64,000 nt of DNA from Salinisphaera sp. LB1 (GTDB lineage: Bacteria > Pseudomonadota > Gammaproteobacteria > Nevskiales > Salinisphaeraceae): assembly GCF_003177035.1 (NCBI RefSeq), contig NZ_CP029488.1, positions 3,850,501 through 3,914,500 on the forward strand, in the 5' to 3' direction. A program made the translations under genes and the position numbers. This document shows, piece by piece, positions 46,724 to 57,297 of the stretch. The notes under the pieces are model-generated. The model made no database searches and was not told the origin of the DNA. It worked only from the letters and a program-made list of their open reading frames with translations. How positions within the stretch are numbered: the stretch's first letter is position 1; every line of letters begins with the position of its first letter.

Positions 46724-48577
46724 CTAGATCGAGAGCTTTTTGAGCCGCTTGCGGCGGCCGTACGTCAGATTGACGATCGCGCGCGTACCGATGATGGCGG
46801 TGAACATCGAAGTCACGATGCCCAGGCTGAGCGTCACCGCGAAGCCCTTGACCGGGCCGGTGCCGAAGCCGAACAGCATGAGGGCCGCGATCAGCGTCGT
46901 GATATTGGCATCGAAGATCGAACTGAAGGCTTTGTCGTAACCGCTCTTGATCGCCGACTGCGGCGTGTTGCCCGCATCCAGCTCTTCGCGTATGCGCTCG
47001 AAGATCAGCACGTTGGCGTCCACCGCCATGCCGATCGTCAGCACGATACCGGCAATGCCCGGAAGTGTCAGCGTGGCCTGCATGATCGACAGCGCGGCCA
47101 TCACCAGCACCAGATTCATGAACAGCGCCAGATCCGCAATCAACCCGAATATGCCGTAGTAGATCGCCATGAAGGCCACCACCACCAGAAAACCGACCAC
47201 CACCGCGCGTTCGCCCTCGGCAATGTTATCGGCGCCCAGGCTCGGCCCGATGGTGCGCTCGGATACGATGTTAACCGGCGCGGCCAAGGCGCCGGCGCGC
47301 AGCAACAGCGCGAGATCGTGTGCCTCACCCCGTTTCAGTCCCGTGGTCTGGAAGCGCTTGCCGAACGCGCTCTGAATATTGGCCACACTGATCACCCGCT
47401 GATCCTTGTGCTGGGTGGTGACCCGCTTGCCGTTCTTGTAATGGGTCTCCAAGCGAGTCTCCGTGTAGAGCACCGCCATCGGGTCACCGATGTGCGATGA
47501 GGTCACGTTGAACATCTTGCTTGCCGCCTGGCCGTCGAGCGTCACGAAAACGGCCGGCTGATTGGTTTTCTGGTCGAAGCCGGCCGAAGCATCGACGATC
47601 TGGTCGCCCGATGCGATGACGTCATCCTTGAGCAGGATCGGCTGACCGTTTTTGGTGTGGTACAGCTGATCGCCGGACGGAATATTGCCGGTTTTGGCGG
47701 CCTGCTGCGCATTATGCTTCTGATCCACCAGGCGATACTGCAGTGTCGCGGTCTTGCCGAGCAGACGCTTGGCCTGGGCCGTGTCCTGCACGCCCGGCAA
47801 CTCGACCACGATGCGATCCTGCCCCTGACGCTGCACCAGTGGCTGGGACACGCCGAGTTCGTTGACGCGGTTGCGCAGCGTGGTGAGGTTCTGCTCGAGC
47901 GCAAAGTTGCGGATATGCTGGGCGCGGCTATCGGTGAGCGTCGCAACCAGCGTGTTGTCCGCGTTCGGCGCCTGTTTGAACTGCAGGTTATTGAACTGGC
48001 TCGGCAGTGCGTTCTCGGCCTTGTGCATGGCAGCGTCGCTGGGGAACACGAGCTTGACCGAGTCACCGTCGCGATAGGCGCGCTGGTAGCGGATCGAATG
48101 GTTGCGCAGGTAGTGCGGCACGTCGCGGGCATAGCGGTCGTAGGTGTTCTTGAACACCGCATCCATATCCACCTGCAGCAGGAAGTGCACGCCCCCGCGC
48201 AAATCCAGGCCCAGCGACATGGGCTGTGCCTTGATCGCCCGCAGCCAGGCCGGCGTGGAGGGCGCCAGATTGAGCGCCACCGTATAGTTATCGCCCAGCT
48301 TGCGCTTGAGGACACCGGCCGCCTTGAGCTGGGCGTCCGTACCGCCGTAACGCGCCAGCAGGCGGCCGTCGTTGAGCGTGACGGTCTGGGCCGCCATGTC
48401 CGCTTTGGACAGAATGCTCTTGACGCGGCTCTCCAGTTGCCGGGTCGCAGCATTGCCGTTGGCCTTGGAGACCTGCACCGCCGGCTGTTCGCCGAACAGG
48501 TTGGGCAACGCATAGAGTACGCCGACGACCAGCACGACGACGAGCAGAAGATATTTCCACAGCGGATAACGGTTCAT
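46724..48577 (-). CDS. secD: Protein translocase subunit SecD
   Basis: 617 residues, usual length. One N-terminal membrane helix precedes a large periplasmic P1 region with LGLDLRGGVHFLLQVDMD near 120. Five more helices lie in the last 180 residues, with the conserved GMAVDANVLIFERIREEL near 520 and the AFSSIFDANITTLIAA segment. Second gene of yajC-secD-secF. Confidence 0.98.
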   Translation of the reverse strand: MNRYPLWKYLLLVVVLVVGVLYALPNLFGEQPAVQVSKANGNAATRQLESRVKSILSKADMAAQTVTLNDGRLLARYGGTDAQLKAAGVLKRKLGDNYTVALNLAPSTPAWLRAIKAQPMSLGLDLRGGVHFLLQVDMDAVFKNTYDRYARDVPHYLRNHSIRYQRAYRDGDSVKLVFPSDAAMHKAENALPSQFNNLQFKQAPNADNTLVATLTDSRAQHIRNFALEQNLTTLRNRVNELGVSQPLVQRQGQDRIVVELPGVQDTAQAKRLLGKTATLQYRLVDQKHNAQQAAKTGNIPSGDQLYHTKNGQPILLKDDVIASGDQIVDASAGFDQKTNQPAVFVTLDGQAASKMFNVTSSHIGDPMAVLYTETRLETHYKNGKRVTTQHKDQRVISVANIQSAFGKRFQTTGLKRGEAHDLALLLRAGALAAPVNIVSERTIGPSLGADNIAEGERAVVVGFLVVVAFMAIYYGIFGLIADLALFMNLVLVMAALSIMQATLTLPGIAGIVLTIGMAVDANVLIFERIREELDAGNTPQSAIKSGYDKAFSSIFDANITTLIAALMLFGFGTGPVKGFAVTLSLGIVTSMFTAIIGTRAIVNLTYGRRKRLKKLSI

Positions 48578-48622
48578 AGGGCCCCGATCAATCGCAAAAC
48601 GCAGGTCGTTCGCCGCGCGAAC

Positions 48623-48952
48623 TTACAGCGAATCCATCGTGCCCTTGGGCACCACGCTGGTGACGGACGACTTCTGAACACGGATCTCCACATCCTTGGC
48701 CACTTCCACGACCAGGAAATTCTCGCCGACCTCACGAATGCGACCGGCCACGCCGCCAGCGGTGACGATCTCGCTGCCTTTCGACAGACTCTCGATCAGC
48801 TTCTTGTGTTCCTTCTGCCGCTTCATCTGCGGACGGATGACCAGGAAGAACATGATCGCGAAGAAAACCACGATCATGCCGATCGAGTAGATGGCGCTGC
48901 CGCCTTCGGCACCACCGCCTGCGGCGTGTGCAACGGGAATCAGAAAATCCAT
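48623..48952 (-). CDS. yajC: Sec translocon accessory protein YajC
   Basis: 109 residues from the ATG at 48952, preceded by GAGGG; an upstream in-frame ATG lacks family sequence. One membrane helix at about 22-42 is followed by the signature RPQMKRQKEHKKLIESLSKG and a small SH3-like domain EIVTAGGVAGRIREVGENFL. It associates with SecDF. First gene of the operon, downstream of tgt; queA is not in front of tgt, so the usual queA-tgt-yajC-secDF set lacks its first member. Confidence 0.96.
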   Translation of the reverse strand: MDFLIPVAHAAGGGAEGGSAIYSIGMIVVFFAIMFFLVIRPQMKRQKEHKKLIESLSKGSEIVTAGGVAGRIREVGENFLVVEVAKDVEIRVQKSSVTSVVPKGTMDSL

Positions 48953-49059
48953 AATAAAAGCCCTCGTCGTAAGGTTACGCGGACTGCGCCGCAAACAAGC
49001 GGCACAGTATGCCATAGGGTTCGTTGCCGCCCGACGACCCGAGCCGCCGATGCACGGTG

Positions 49060-51880
<2,821 letters not shown>

Positions 51881-51922
51881 CTCGCCCGCGCGACACGCTT
51901 TCCTCGCACCGCCGCTCGCAGG

Positions 51923-51928
51923 TATACT
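51923..51928 (+). promoter_or_regulatory. -10 box for tRNA-Leu
   Basis: TATACT lies 14 bases before the tRNA 5' end, followed by a GC-rich discriminator, as in stable-RNA promoters. The -35 is weak. Confidence 0.5.
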
Positions 51929-51941
51929 CCGCACTCGCTAT

Positions 51942-52028
51942 GCCCGGGTGGCGGAACTGGTAGACGCGTCGGATTCAAAATCCGATTTTGGAAACAAAGT
52001 GCGAGTTCGAGTCTCGCCCCGGGCACCA
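51942..52028 (+). tRNA. tRNA-Leu (anticodon CAA)
   Basis: 87 nucleotides including an encoded CCA. The acceptor stem pairs GCCCGGG with CCCGGGC, discriminator A. The D-arm starts TGGCGGAACTGGTAGACGC. The anticodon stem TCGGA/TCCGA encloses the loop TTCAAAA with anticodon CAA, which reads UUG. A long variable arm of the Leu type and a T-arm with GTTCGAGTC follow. The 3' end is the insertion site of the element to the right, and its last bases are supplied by the left attachment repeat. Confidence 0.96.
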
Positions 52029-52103
52029 TCCCTCCTTCTAGGGATGTACAGAGAGATCCACGAGAAGGCCCGCATACCTTGGTATCGCGGGCTTTTTTGT
52101 GCC
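52016..52103 (+). repeat. Left attachment repeat (attL): tRNA end plus terminator
   Basis: From GCCCCGGGCACCATCCC to the end of the terminator run (TTTTTTGTGCC). It matches 59663-59747 with about eight changes, mostly in the first half; the terminator half is identical. The repeat includes the tRNA 3' end, so insertion leaves the tRNA intact. Confidence 0.9.
52068..52098 (+). terminator. Terminator of tRNA-Leu within the left repeat
   Basis: GCCCGC and GCGGGC close an inner ATACC/GGTAT stem, followed by TTTTTT. It is repeated at 59712-59742. Confidence 0.85.
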
Positions 52104-52133
52104 CATAGCATCCACGAAGGTCTATTGCCATCC

Positions 52134-52192
52134 GGGGGTACATGGGGGTATATCTGGGGGTACAAGCCGCGTGCCTACCAAAATATACCCCC
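52134..52192 (+). promoter_or_regulatory. Left cluster of GGGGGTA motifs, probable integrase arm sites
   Basis: GGGGGTA occurs at 52134, 52144 and 52156, about one helical turn apart, and inverted as TACCCCC at 52186-52192. Two more copies lie near the right end (59577 and 59589). Short repeated motifs near both ends of an integrase element are the usual form of arm-type binding sites. The cluster also overlaps the region before the integrase start, so it may let the integrase control its own gene. Confidence 0.6.
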
Positions 52193-52198
52193 AGCACC

Positions 52199-53407
52199 AT
52201 GCCCCTGACTGCCATAGAAGCCAAACAAGCCAAGCCCAAAGCCAAGCAGTACAAACTCGCTGACGGCGGCGGCCTTTATCTGCTGGTGCTGCCAAGCGGC
52301 GGCAAATACTGGCGCATGAAGTACCGCATCCACGGGAAAGAAAAGACGCTTGCCTTCGGCACGCTGGCCGACGTACCGCTTGCCGACGCACGAAGCCAAC
52401 GCGAGCAGGCGCGCAAGCAGCTAGCCGACGGCCGAGACCCGATGGAAGTAAAGCGGCTGCAAGACGAAGCGGCCAAGGCCAACGCCGCTAATTCGTTCAA
52501 GGCGGTGGCGCTCGAATGGCACGATCACAAGCGCCCACGCTGGAGCGAAAAGCACGCCGCAAAGGTACTGCGCTCGCTGGAGGCCGACGTATTCCCGCAA
52601 ATCGGCAAGCGGCCCATTGCCGAGATCACTGCGCCCGAACTGCTGCGCGTCATTCGCCATATCGAGAAGCGCGACGCCCTCGACTACTCTCATCGGGTGC
52701 TGCAACGCATCGGCATGGTGTTTCGCTATGCCATCGTGACCAGCAAGGCGACCTATAACCCGAGCGCCGATCTGGTGGGCGCCCTCAAGACGCGCAAGGC
52801 GACGCATCACGCCGCCCTATCCCGCGACGACCTGCCGGCTTTCCTGCACGACCTCGACCACTACGACGGCCACCTGCTGACCCGCTACGGCTTGCAGCTT
52901 ATCGGGCTGACGTTCCTGCGCACCGCCGAACTACGCACCGCCGAATGGCACGAGATCGACTTCGACCGGGCCGAATGGCGAGTGCCGGCGCATCGCATGA
53001 AGATGAACCACGAACATATCGTGCCCCTCTCGACCCAGGCCATCGACCTATTGAACGCCCTGCGACCGATCACCGGGCATTACCGCTATATCTTCACCGG
53101 ACGGAACAGCACGGCCCGTCCTATGAGCGAAAACACGCTGCTGTACGCCCTCTACCGGATGGGCTACAAGCGACAGGCGACCGTCCACGGATTCCGCGCG
53201 ACAGCTTCAACAATTCTCAACGAGAGCGGCTTTCACCGCGACGCCATAGAGCGCCAGCTAGCCCACGCCGAACGCGACAAGGTACGCGCTGCCTATCACC
53301 GATCCGAATATCTGGATGAGCGGCGAACCATGATGCAGTGGTGGGCGGATTATCTCGACGGCTTGAAGCGGGGCGCAAACATAACCCTTCTCCACGCAAG
53401 AGCATGA
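52199..53407 (+). CDS. int: P4-type tyrosine integrase
   Basis: 402 residues from the ATG at 52199; an upstream in-frame ATG at 52142 lies inside the arm-site cluster and is unlikely. Residues 1-85 are a DUF4102 arm-binding domain (YKLADGGGLYLLVLPSGGKY, then GTLADVPLADARSQREQAR), 95-190 the core-binding domain, and 205-390 the catalytic domain. Visible catalytic residues are Arg in LTFLRTAELR near 240, HxxR as HGFRATAS near 331, His in QLAHAERDK and Tyr in AAYHRSEYL near 366. This class favours tRNA 3' ends, which fits its place 170 bases from tRNA-Leu. Confidence 0.95.
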   Translation: MPLTAIEAKQAKPKAKQYKLADGGGLYLLVLPSGGKYWRMKYRIHGKEKTLAFGTLADVPLADARSQREQARKQLADGRDPMEVKRLQDEAAKANAANSFKAVALEWHDHKRPRWSEKHAAKVLRSLEADVFPQIGKRPIAEITAPELLRVIRHIEKRDALDYSHRVLQRIGMVFRYAIVTSKATYNPSADLVGALKTRKATHHAALSRDDLPAFLHDLDHYDGHLLTRYGLQLIGLTFLRTAELRTAEWHEIDFDRAEWRVPAHRMKMNHEHIVPLSTQAIDLLNALRPITGHYRYIFTGRNSTARPMSENTLLYALYRMGYKRQATVHGFRATASTILNESGFHRDAIERQLAHAERDKVRAAYHRSEYLDERRTMMQWWADYLDGLKRGANITLLHARA

Positions 53408-53435
53408 AACCTGCTGAATTATGGAATAACCCGCC

Positions 53436-54206
53436 ATGAAGAACGACAAAGCCACAGATGACGCGCCGAACTGGGAAGTAACTCCAGCCTTGGTTGAGTT
53501 CGAAAGCCGCCTAGCAAACAATTACAAGAACAACCTTATAGGTATTAAAGAACTTTTTGGGCGACTCATTTCTCTTGGCTGGGGCGACACTATTGCGCCA
53601 ACTACACACTCGCGAGTCCTACTCGAAGAATTCATAAGCGGCGAAGGATCGATACGCTACCGAGACGCTGCGGACTCTATTTTTCAAGGCATTGCGACCG
53701 ACAAGCCATCAATGAAACTACTTTTAGATACGCAGTTATTGTTAGCTTATCCACTATTGGTTATCGATTCATTGGAGCTCCAAAACGATTATTTTCGGGA
53801 GCTTCGAAACGGGCTGGAATCTATCAAGAAAGCGCTAATCGAAAATCCGATCGCAAACGAAGCAATTAGCGACCGTTTCTCTAATATTACCGAAGCAAAG
53901 ACCGCCTCCTTAGATTCATTACTAGCTGATCTAATAGGCCAACTAGATTTTATTGAAAAGTTCAGAGCACAAACTTTGTCTGTGATTCTCGATAAGCGGC
54001 AAATAAATTCGGGTCGACCCAGGGCGATTAAATCAATGATTACGCTAAGCCTATGGCAATCGCTGCGATCATTCGACGCATCCATGCGGGCAGCAGCCAA
54101 TATGCTGGCGCGTTTTTTTATCCAAAGCGGCATTGAGCTGCGCTCTGAGAAAAAATTGACCGAATCCATTTATCAGAGAATCCGAAATTATGAGCAAATC
54201 CGGTAA
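53436..54206 (+). CDS. AT-rich all-helical cargo protein of unknown function
   Basis: 256 residues, predicted to be almost wholly alpha-helical and soluble, with no membrane segment, Walker motif, Cys pair or nuclease signature that I can see. The DNA is far more AT-rich than the genes on either side, with AT-ending codons, so it has a different history from the rest of the element. It sits right after the integrase, the position where satellites and islands often carry accessory or defence genes. There is no good ribosome site before the ATG. The stretch LITLSLWQSLRSFDASMRAA-type region near residue 205-225 may be a helix bundle core. Function unknown. Confidence 0.7.
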   Translation: MKNDKATDDAPNWEVTPALVEFESRLANNYKNNLIGIKELFGRLISLGWGDTIAPTTHSRVLLEEFISGEGSIRYRDAADSIFQGIATDKPSMKLLLDTQLLLAYPLLVIDSLELQNDYFRELRNGLESIKKALIENPIANEAISDRFSNITEAKTASLDSLLADLIGQLDFIEKFRAQTLSVILDKRQINSGRPRAIKSMITLSLWQSLRSFDASMRAAANMLARFFIQSGIELRSEKKLTESIYQRIRNYEQIR

Positions 54207-54298
54207 ATAAGTCTCTCGACACATGGGGTATTTTTACCTCCGACGCCACTACGCGAGGCTTGCCATGTCGTTCCAAAGCACACCCAAGGAGTGCAGAC

Positions 54299-54493
54299 AT
54301 GGCCCAGCAAAGCCTTCTAAGGCTTCCCACCGTCAAAGCCCGCACCGGGCAGTCGCGTAGCTCAATTTACGCCGCCATCCAGCGCGGCGAGTTTCCTAAG
54401 CCCGTTCCCATCGGCGCCCGCGCCGTCGCGTGGGTTGAATCCGAGATAGACGACTACATCGAGCGCCAGATTCAGCGCCGGGGTGCAGCATGA
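54299..54493 (+). CDS. alpA: AlpA-family transcription regulator/excisionase-like
   Basis: 64 residues. The ATG at 54299 has AAGGAG 7 bases upstream. The protein is one MerR-like winged helix-turn-helix: LLRLPTVKARTGQSRSSIYA, then IQRGEFPKPVPIGARAVAWV and an acidic helix EIDDYIERQI. AlpA proteins activate excision and late genes of P4-like and cryptic elements. Its stop is inside the ATGA that starts the next ORF, so it heads a translationally coupled chain. Confidence 0.9.
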   Translation: MAQQSLLRLPTVKARTGQSRSSIYAAIQRGEFPKPVPIGARAVAWVESEIDDYIERQIQRRGAA

Positions 54494-54639
54494 ACGCCCC
54501 CGCCTGGAAGCTGGAACTGTACGCGCTCGCCTACCGGCACAGCGAAACAGGAGCGCAATACGATCTAGCCGCCATGACCGAAGCCGAGCAGTACGCCACG
54601 CTGACTTGGCTGCGCCGCTATGCGGAGGGCCGGGCATGA
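54490..54639 (+). CDS. 49-residue protein, coupled to alpA
   Basis: Starts inside the alpA stop (ATGA) and ends inside the next start (ATGA). It reads WKLELYALAYRHSETGAQYD, then MTEAEQYATLTWLRRYAEG: two amphipathic helices with an acidic middle. No family is recognised. Position in an unbroken chain of overlaps is the main evidence that it is translated. Confidence 0.55.
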   Translation: MNAPAWKLELYALAYRHSETGAQYDLAAMTEAEQYATLTWLRRYAEGRA

Positions 54640-54887
54640 AATCCCTACGCCAGCCCATCGACGCCAAGTGCAAGGATTGCATCTTCGATCCCGGTAGCGG
54701 TATGGGCACATGGCGCGAGCAAATCGCCCAATGCACCGCGCTCGCCTGCCCGTTATGGCCCGTCCGAACCGGGCCGGAGTCCGGGCCGTACCAACGCCCG
54801 GCTATCGACGACAAACTGCGCCAAGCCGCCGAGAAGCGCCGACGACGGCGAACAGCGTGCAATCGCAGCACGGAGGGCACGCCATGA
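54636..54887 (+). CDS. Small Cys-rich phage-type protein
   Basis: 83 residues. Two Cys pairs arranged as CKDCIFDPGSGMGTWREQIA followed by CTALACPLWPVR suggest a zinc-binding site. This CKDCIyD-GTWREQ-CPLxPVRP pattern is common in small proteins of Pseudomonas-type phages and satellites, where it has no assigned role. The C-terminus is Arg-rich. It overlaps its neighbours by ATGA on both sides. Confidence 0.65.
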   Translation: MKSLRQPIDAKCKDCIFDPGSGMGTWREQIAQCTALACPLWPVRTGPESGPYQRPAIDDKLRQAAEKRRRRRTACNRSTEGTP

Positions 54888-55042
54888 GGACAACACGAAA
54901 AAGCCCCGCCTACGCCAATAGCCGGGGCCGTCACCAAAGCACTTCGATCTGCACCGCCATTAAACCGCAGCCTGTTGTCGGATACAAGCCATCGAATCAT
55001 GGCGCCCGCCAGCCGTATCGGATGCGTGGACGTGTCTACTGA
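54884..55042 (+). CDS. 52-residue basic protein over a hairpin
   Basis: Starts in an ATGA overlap with the upstream ORF and its last base is shared with the next ATG (TGATG). The product is basic, Ser/Gln/Arg-rich and without fold signs. Near its start the DNA forms an inverted repeat (AGCCCCG...CGGGGC) that, on the minus strand, is followed by a T-run and so looks like a terminator for antisense transcription. The ORF may exist mainly to keep translation going across this structure. Confidence 0.45.
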   Translation: MRTTRKSPAYANSRGRHQSTSICTAIKPQPVVGYKPSNHGARQPYRMRGRVY

Positions 55043-55479
55043 TGGGCGCCGTTATCGACTGGTCCGGCGCGGTACTGATCCCGCCGGGCCGGTACACGCT
55101 GGGCTTCGTGGACTACCGAACCGCCGTGTACTTCCAGAAAGCCGCGAAGCTGGTGCTGACGTTTCGGGTACTGGATGCCGGCGAGCATTTCGGCATCGTA
55201 CTGGATCGTTATTACAACGTGCAGCGGTTGACCACGAAGCCGGGCAAACGGGGCGGCTTCAAAATCGGCCCACGGTCGGACTTCCTGCGCGAATACTGCA
55301 CGCTGTTTCCCGAGCGTTGTGCCAGGCGGCTGGATCGCATCCCGATCACCGAGCCCTTCAGCGGTGCCTATGTTGTCGGCGACGTTCAAACTGTTGCGAG
55401 GGACTATGCCCAGCGAACTATTCCCGACCCCGTGCGGTACAGCAAGATCGTGGCGCTTTTGAAAGTAGCCGGACCATGA
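55042..55479 (+). CDS. Phage/satellite hypothetical protein, 145 residues
   Basis: The sequence follows a family seen in prophages and satellites: IDWSGAVLIPPGRYTLGFVD, then FRVLDAGEHFGIVLDRYYNV and GPRSDFLREYCTLF, ending RTIPDPVRYSKIVALL. It is a compact beta-rich fold, soluble, with no catalytic motif that I can name. Family members usually lie near replication or DNA-binding genes. It is coupled to the ORFs on both sides. Role unknown. Confidence 0.75.
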   Translation: MGAVIDWSGAVLIPPGRYTLGFVDYRTAVYFQKAAKLVLTFRVLDAGEHFGIVLDRYYNVQRLTTKPGKRGGFKIGPRSDFLREYCTLFPERCARRLDRIPITEPFSGAYVVGDVQTVARDYAQRTIPDPVRYSKIVALLKVAGP

Positions 55480-55652
55480 ATACCGGGTTTAGCGCAGACG
55501 ACCCTATGCCTTCACCTGCACCTATACCTGACCTACTTGGCATCGTAGGCGAAGCGTTACACAGCAAGGGATGCAGGCGATGGGCTTGGCAGAGCAAAAG
55601 CCGTCGAATCGGCGATGAATTTGCAAAGCGGTGTGCTGTGCGCTATCCATAG
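55476..55652 (+). CDS. 58-residue hypothetical protein in the coupled chain
   Basis: Starts in an ATGA overlap. A Pro-rich first part (MPSPAPIPDLLGIVGEAL) is followed by a basic end with WAWQSKSRRIGDEF. The build suggests a short DNA- or protein-binding peptide. Not recognised. Confidence 0.5.
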   Translation: MNTGFSADDPMPSPAPIPDLLGIVGEALHSKGCRRWAWQSKSRRIGDEFAKRCAVRYP

Positions 55653-55824
55653 AGGCACTTCCTGCCTATCTGACTACGCCGGACGCTGTAGCGAGATCAT
55701 CCCCGATCCCGTGGCGGCGTCCGGTTTTGGGCATCGTCTGGTTCAGCGCCGCCCGGAAAACGCCTGGCAACTCCGAGCGGCGTTGTCTGCATCGTGGGCA
55801 GCTGGCATGTCTAACCATGAGTAA
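55615..55824 (+). CDS. Possible 69-residue ORF overlapping the nuclease start
   Basis: Overlaps the previous ORF by 38 bases and the nuclease start by 8 (ATGAGTAA). It contains a few Cys and His but no clear fold. It bridges what would otherwise be the only gap in the coupled chain (55653-55816), which is the main reason to list it. It may be spurious. Confidence 0.3.
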   Translation: MNLQSGVLCAIHRGTSCLSDYAGRCSEIIPDPVAASGFGHRLVQRRPENAWQLRAALSASWAAGMSNHE

Positions 55825-56191
55825 GCGCAGCCGAGACAAGGGCAAGCGCGGCGAACGCCAGCTAGCGGCTTTGCTGACTGCCGAAGGATTCCCGGCAAGC
55901 CGTGGCGTCCAATATCACGGCGGTACGGATTCGCCCGACGTGCGCTGTCCGGGTCTGCCCGGCATTCATTGGGAAGCCAAGCGCACCGAACGGCTACGAC
56001 TGTATGAAGCGGTCGAACAAGCTGGGCACGATGCCGGCGACAAGCTGCCCGTGGTGGCGCACAAGGCCAATCACCGCGAATGGCTGGCGGTCTTGCCGCT
56101 GTCCGATCTGCTGGCAATTCTGCGTGCATCCGATTATTGCTTAACGCCATCCAGCAACAGCGAGGGCAGCAATGCGTGTGAAGCGAGATAA
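55817..56191 (+). CDS. Putative PDDEXK-type endonuclease (Hjc/VRR-NUC-like)
   Basis: 124 residues from the ATG at 55817; upstream in-frame sequence is unrelated. The N-terminus KRSRDKGKRGERQLAALLTA, then FPASRGVQYHGGTDSPDVRC and IHWEAKRTERLRLYEAVEQA give the elements of a restriction-like fold: a basic helix with Glu, the acidic Asp in DSPDV and the E-x-K strand (WEAKRTE). This pattern is shared by Holliday-junction resolvases and VRR-NUC phage nucleases. A role in resolving or processing the element's DNA is likely but inferred. Confidence 0.72.
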   Translation: MSKRSRDKGKRGERQLAALLTAEGFPASRGVQYHGGTDSPDVRCPGLPGIHWEAKRTERLRLYEAVEQAGHDAGDKLPVVAHKANHREWLAVLPLSDLLAILRASDYCLTPSSNSEGSNACEAR

Positions 56192-56221
56192 AACAGCCCA
56201 GCCGTTACGCGAGCCGACACC

Positions 56222-56851
56222 ATGAGCCGCGACCGCTGGCGGCCGGCTATCGAATCGGCGCATCGCCTGAGTCTGGGCAGGCTGTTCGAGACCGGCGCGT
56301 TAGAAGTGGCTGCCGATACGTCGGGGTGCTGGCATTGGAGTCGCAACGGCGAAAAGGTGGCGGAGGTCCGCTACGAGGCCAGTCTAGGCGAGACCGAGGG
56401 CACGCTAGGCTTGTTCTACAACTGGACGCATGACGGCGAAGTGAAGGCTGTCCGCTGCCATATCCGCCTATCAAGTTTGCCGTTGAACTACGGCGGCCGG
56501 CGCTGGTACATGCATTGCCCGTACACTAACCGGCGCGCGCTCGTGCTCCACAAGTTTGCGGCTATCGAGCAATTCTGCCATCGCACGACGGTACGACCGC
56601 TGCCGACCTATGCCAGTCAGCGAGTCGGTGGTTGTGATCGCGTGATAGAGCAGCGCTGGGCACTACGCCGGAGGATGGGCGACACCATGAGCGATCTGTG
56701 CGGCGAGCCTTACAAGCCCAAGTGGATGCGCTGGCATACCTTCGAGCGCTACGCGGCCCGCGACGCAGAACTGGCCGCGCGTGAGGCCGCTTACATGAAA
56801 CGCATGTTCGGCATCGCGTCAATTTATAACGTGGTTAGCCTATGGATTTAG
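56222..56851 (+). CDS. Satellite/phage hypothetical protein with degenerate Cys motifs
   Basis: 209 residues. It follows a family common in plasmids, prophages and satellites whose usual form is a W-rich beta region, then FGGRRxWFICP with Cys pairs, then CR-x2-Y-x-SQ and a C-terminal basic helix. Here LNYGGRRWYMHCPYTNRRAL keeps the frame but most paired Cys are lost, and YASQRVGGCDRVIEQRWALR and KPKWMRWHTFERYAARDAEL match the rest. A 17-codon ORF (56172-56225) ends in the ATGA that starts this gene and may couple it to the nuclease. Role unknown, possibly DNA binding. Confidence 0.7.
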   Translation: MSRDRWRPAIESAHRLSLGRLFETGALEVAADTSGCWHWSRNGEKVAEVRYEASLGETEGTLGLFYNWTHDGEVKAVRCHIRLSSLPLNYGGRRWYMHCPYTNRRALVLHKFAAIEQFCHRTTVRPLPTYASQRVGGCDRVIEQRWALRRRMGDTMSDLCGEPYKPKWMRWHTFERYAARDAELAAREAAYMKRMFGIASIYNVVSLWI

Positions 56852-56958
56852 GCATGGATCGGATCAAGCGCGGGCGTCGCACGCGTTGGTAATCGAAGGG
56901 AGAGAGGGTGAACTGTCCCGTGCGAACTGGCAAGAAACACTGGAAGCGCAACCTATTG

Positions 56959-57243
56959 CTAGGCGGATGATGCTTGTTTGGTCTGCTTCGCGCGGTCCCG
57001 ACGGTATTGCCAGAACAAAAGTGCCTCGCAAACGAGGGCTGCCAGAACCGGAATTACGTGTGGTGATGGCCCACTGATTTCCCCAAGGGAAATGACAAGA
57101 ACAAGCACCATCGCAATGCCGTGTGAAACTCCTGGCCGGCGTCGCAACGGAGGAATGATCTTCGCGATGATAAGCCAGACCGCAGCAACCATTAGAAATC
57201 CGGCGAATTGGCCAACAAACTCCCCAGTTATTACAGCGGACAT
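56959..57243 (-). CDS. Small three-helix membrane protein
   Basis: 94 residues, with membrane helices at about 8-28, 40-57 and 62-82 and a basic, Gln/Lys-rich end. An AAGGG-like site precedes the ATG at 57243. It is the only gene of the element on the minus strand and faces the coupled chain. Such a separate unit in an integrative element may act in exclusion, lysis or membrane sensing; the sequence does not decide. Confidence 0.6.
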   Translation of the reverse strand: MSAVITGEFVGQFAGFLMVAAVWLIIAKIIPPLRRRPGVSHGIAMVLVLVISLGEISGPSPHVIPVLAALVCEALLFWQYRRDRAKQTKQASSA

Positions 57244-57297
57244 ATACCACCCTTGACTTAACGTCGAAATTCAGCGAGGCGGAAACCGTACGCTGCG

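Noticed and set aside
54895-54925. Hairpin in the 52-residue ORF considered as a plus-strand terminator
   Set aside because: The T-run follows the stem only on the minus strand; on the plus strand no T-run follows, and the coupled frames continue through it.
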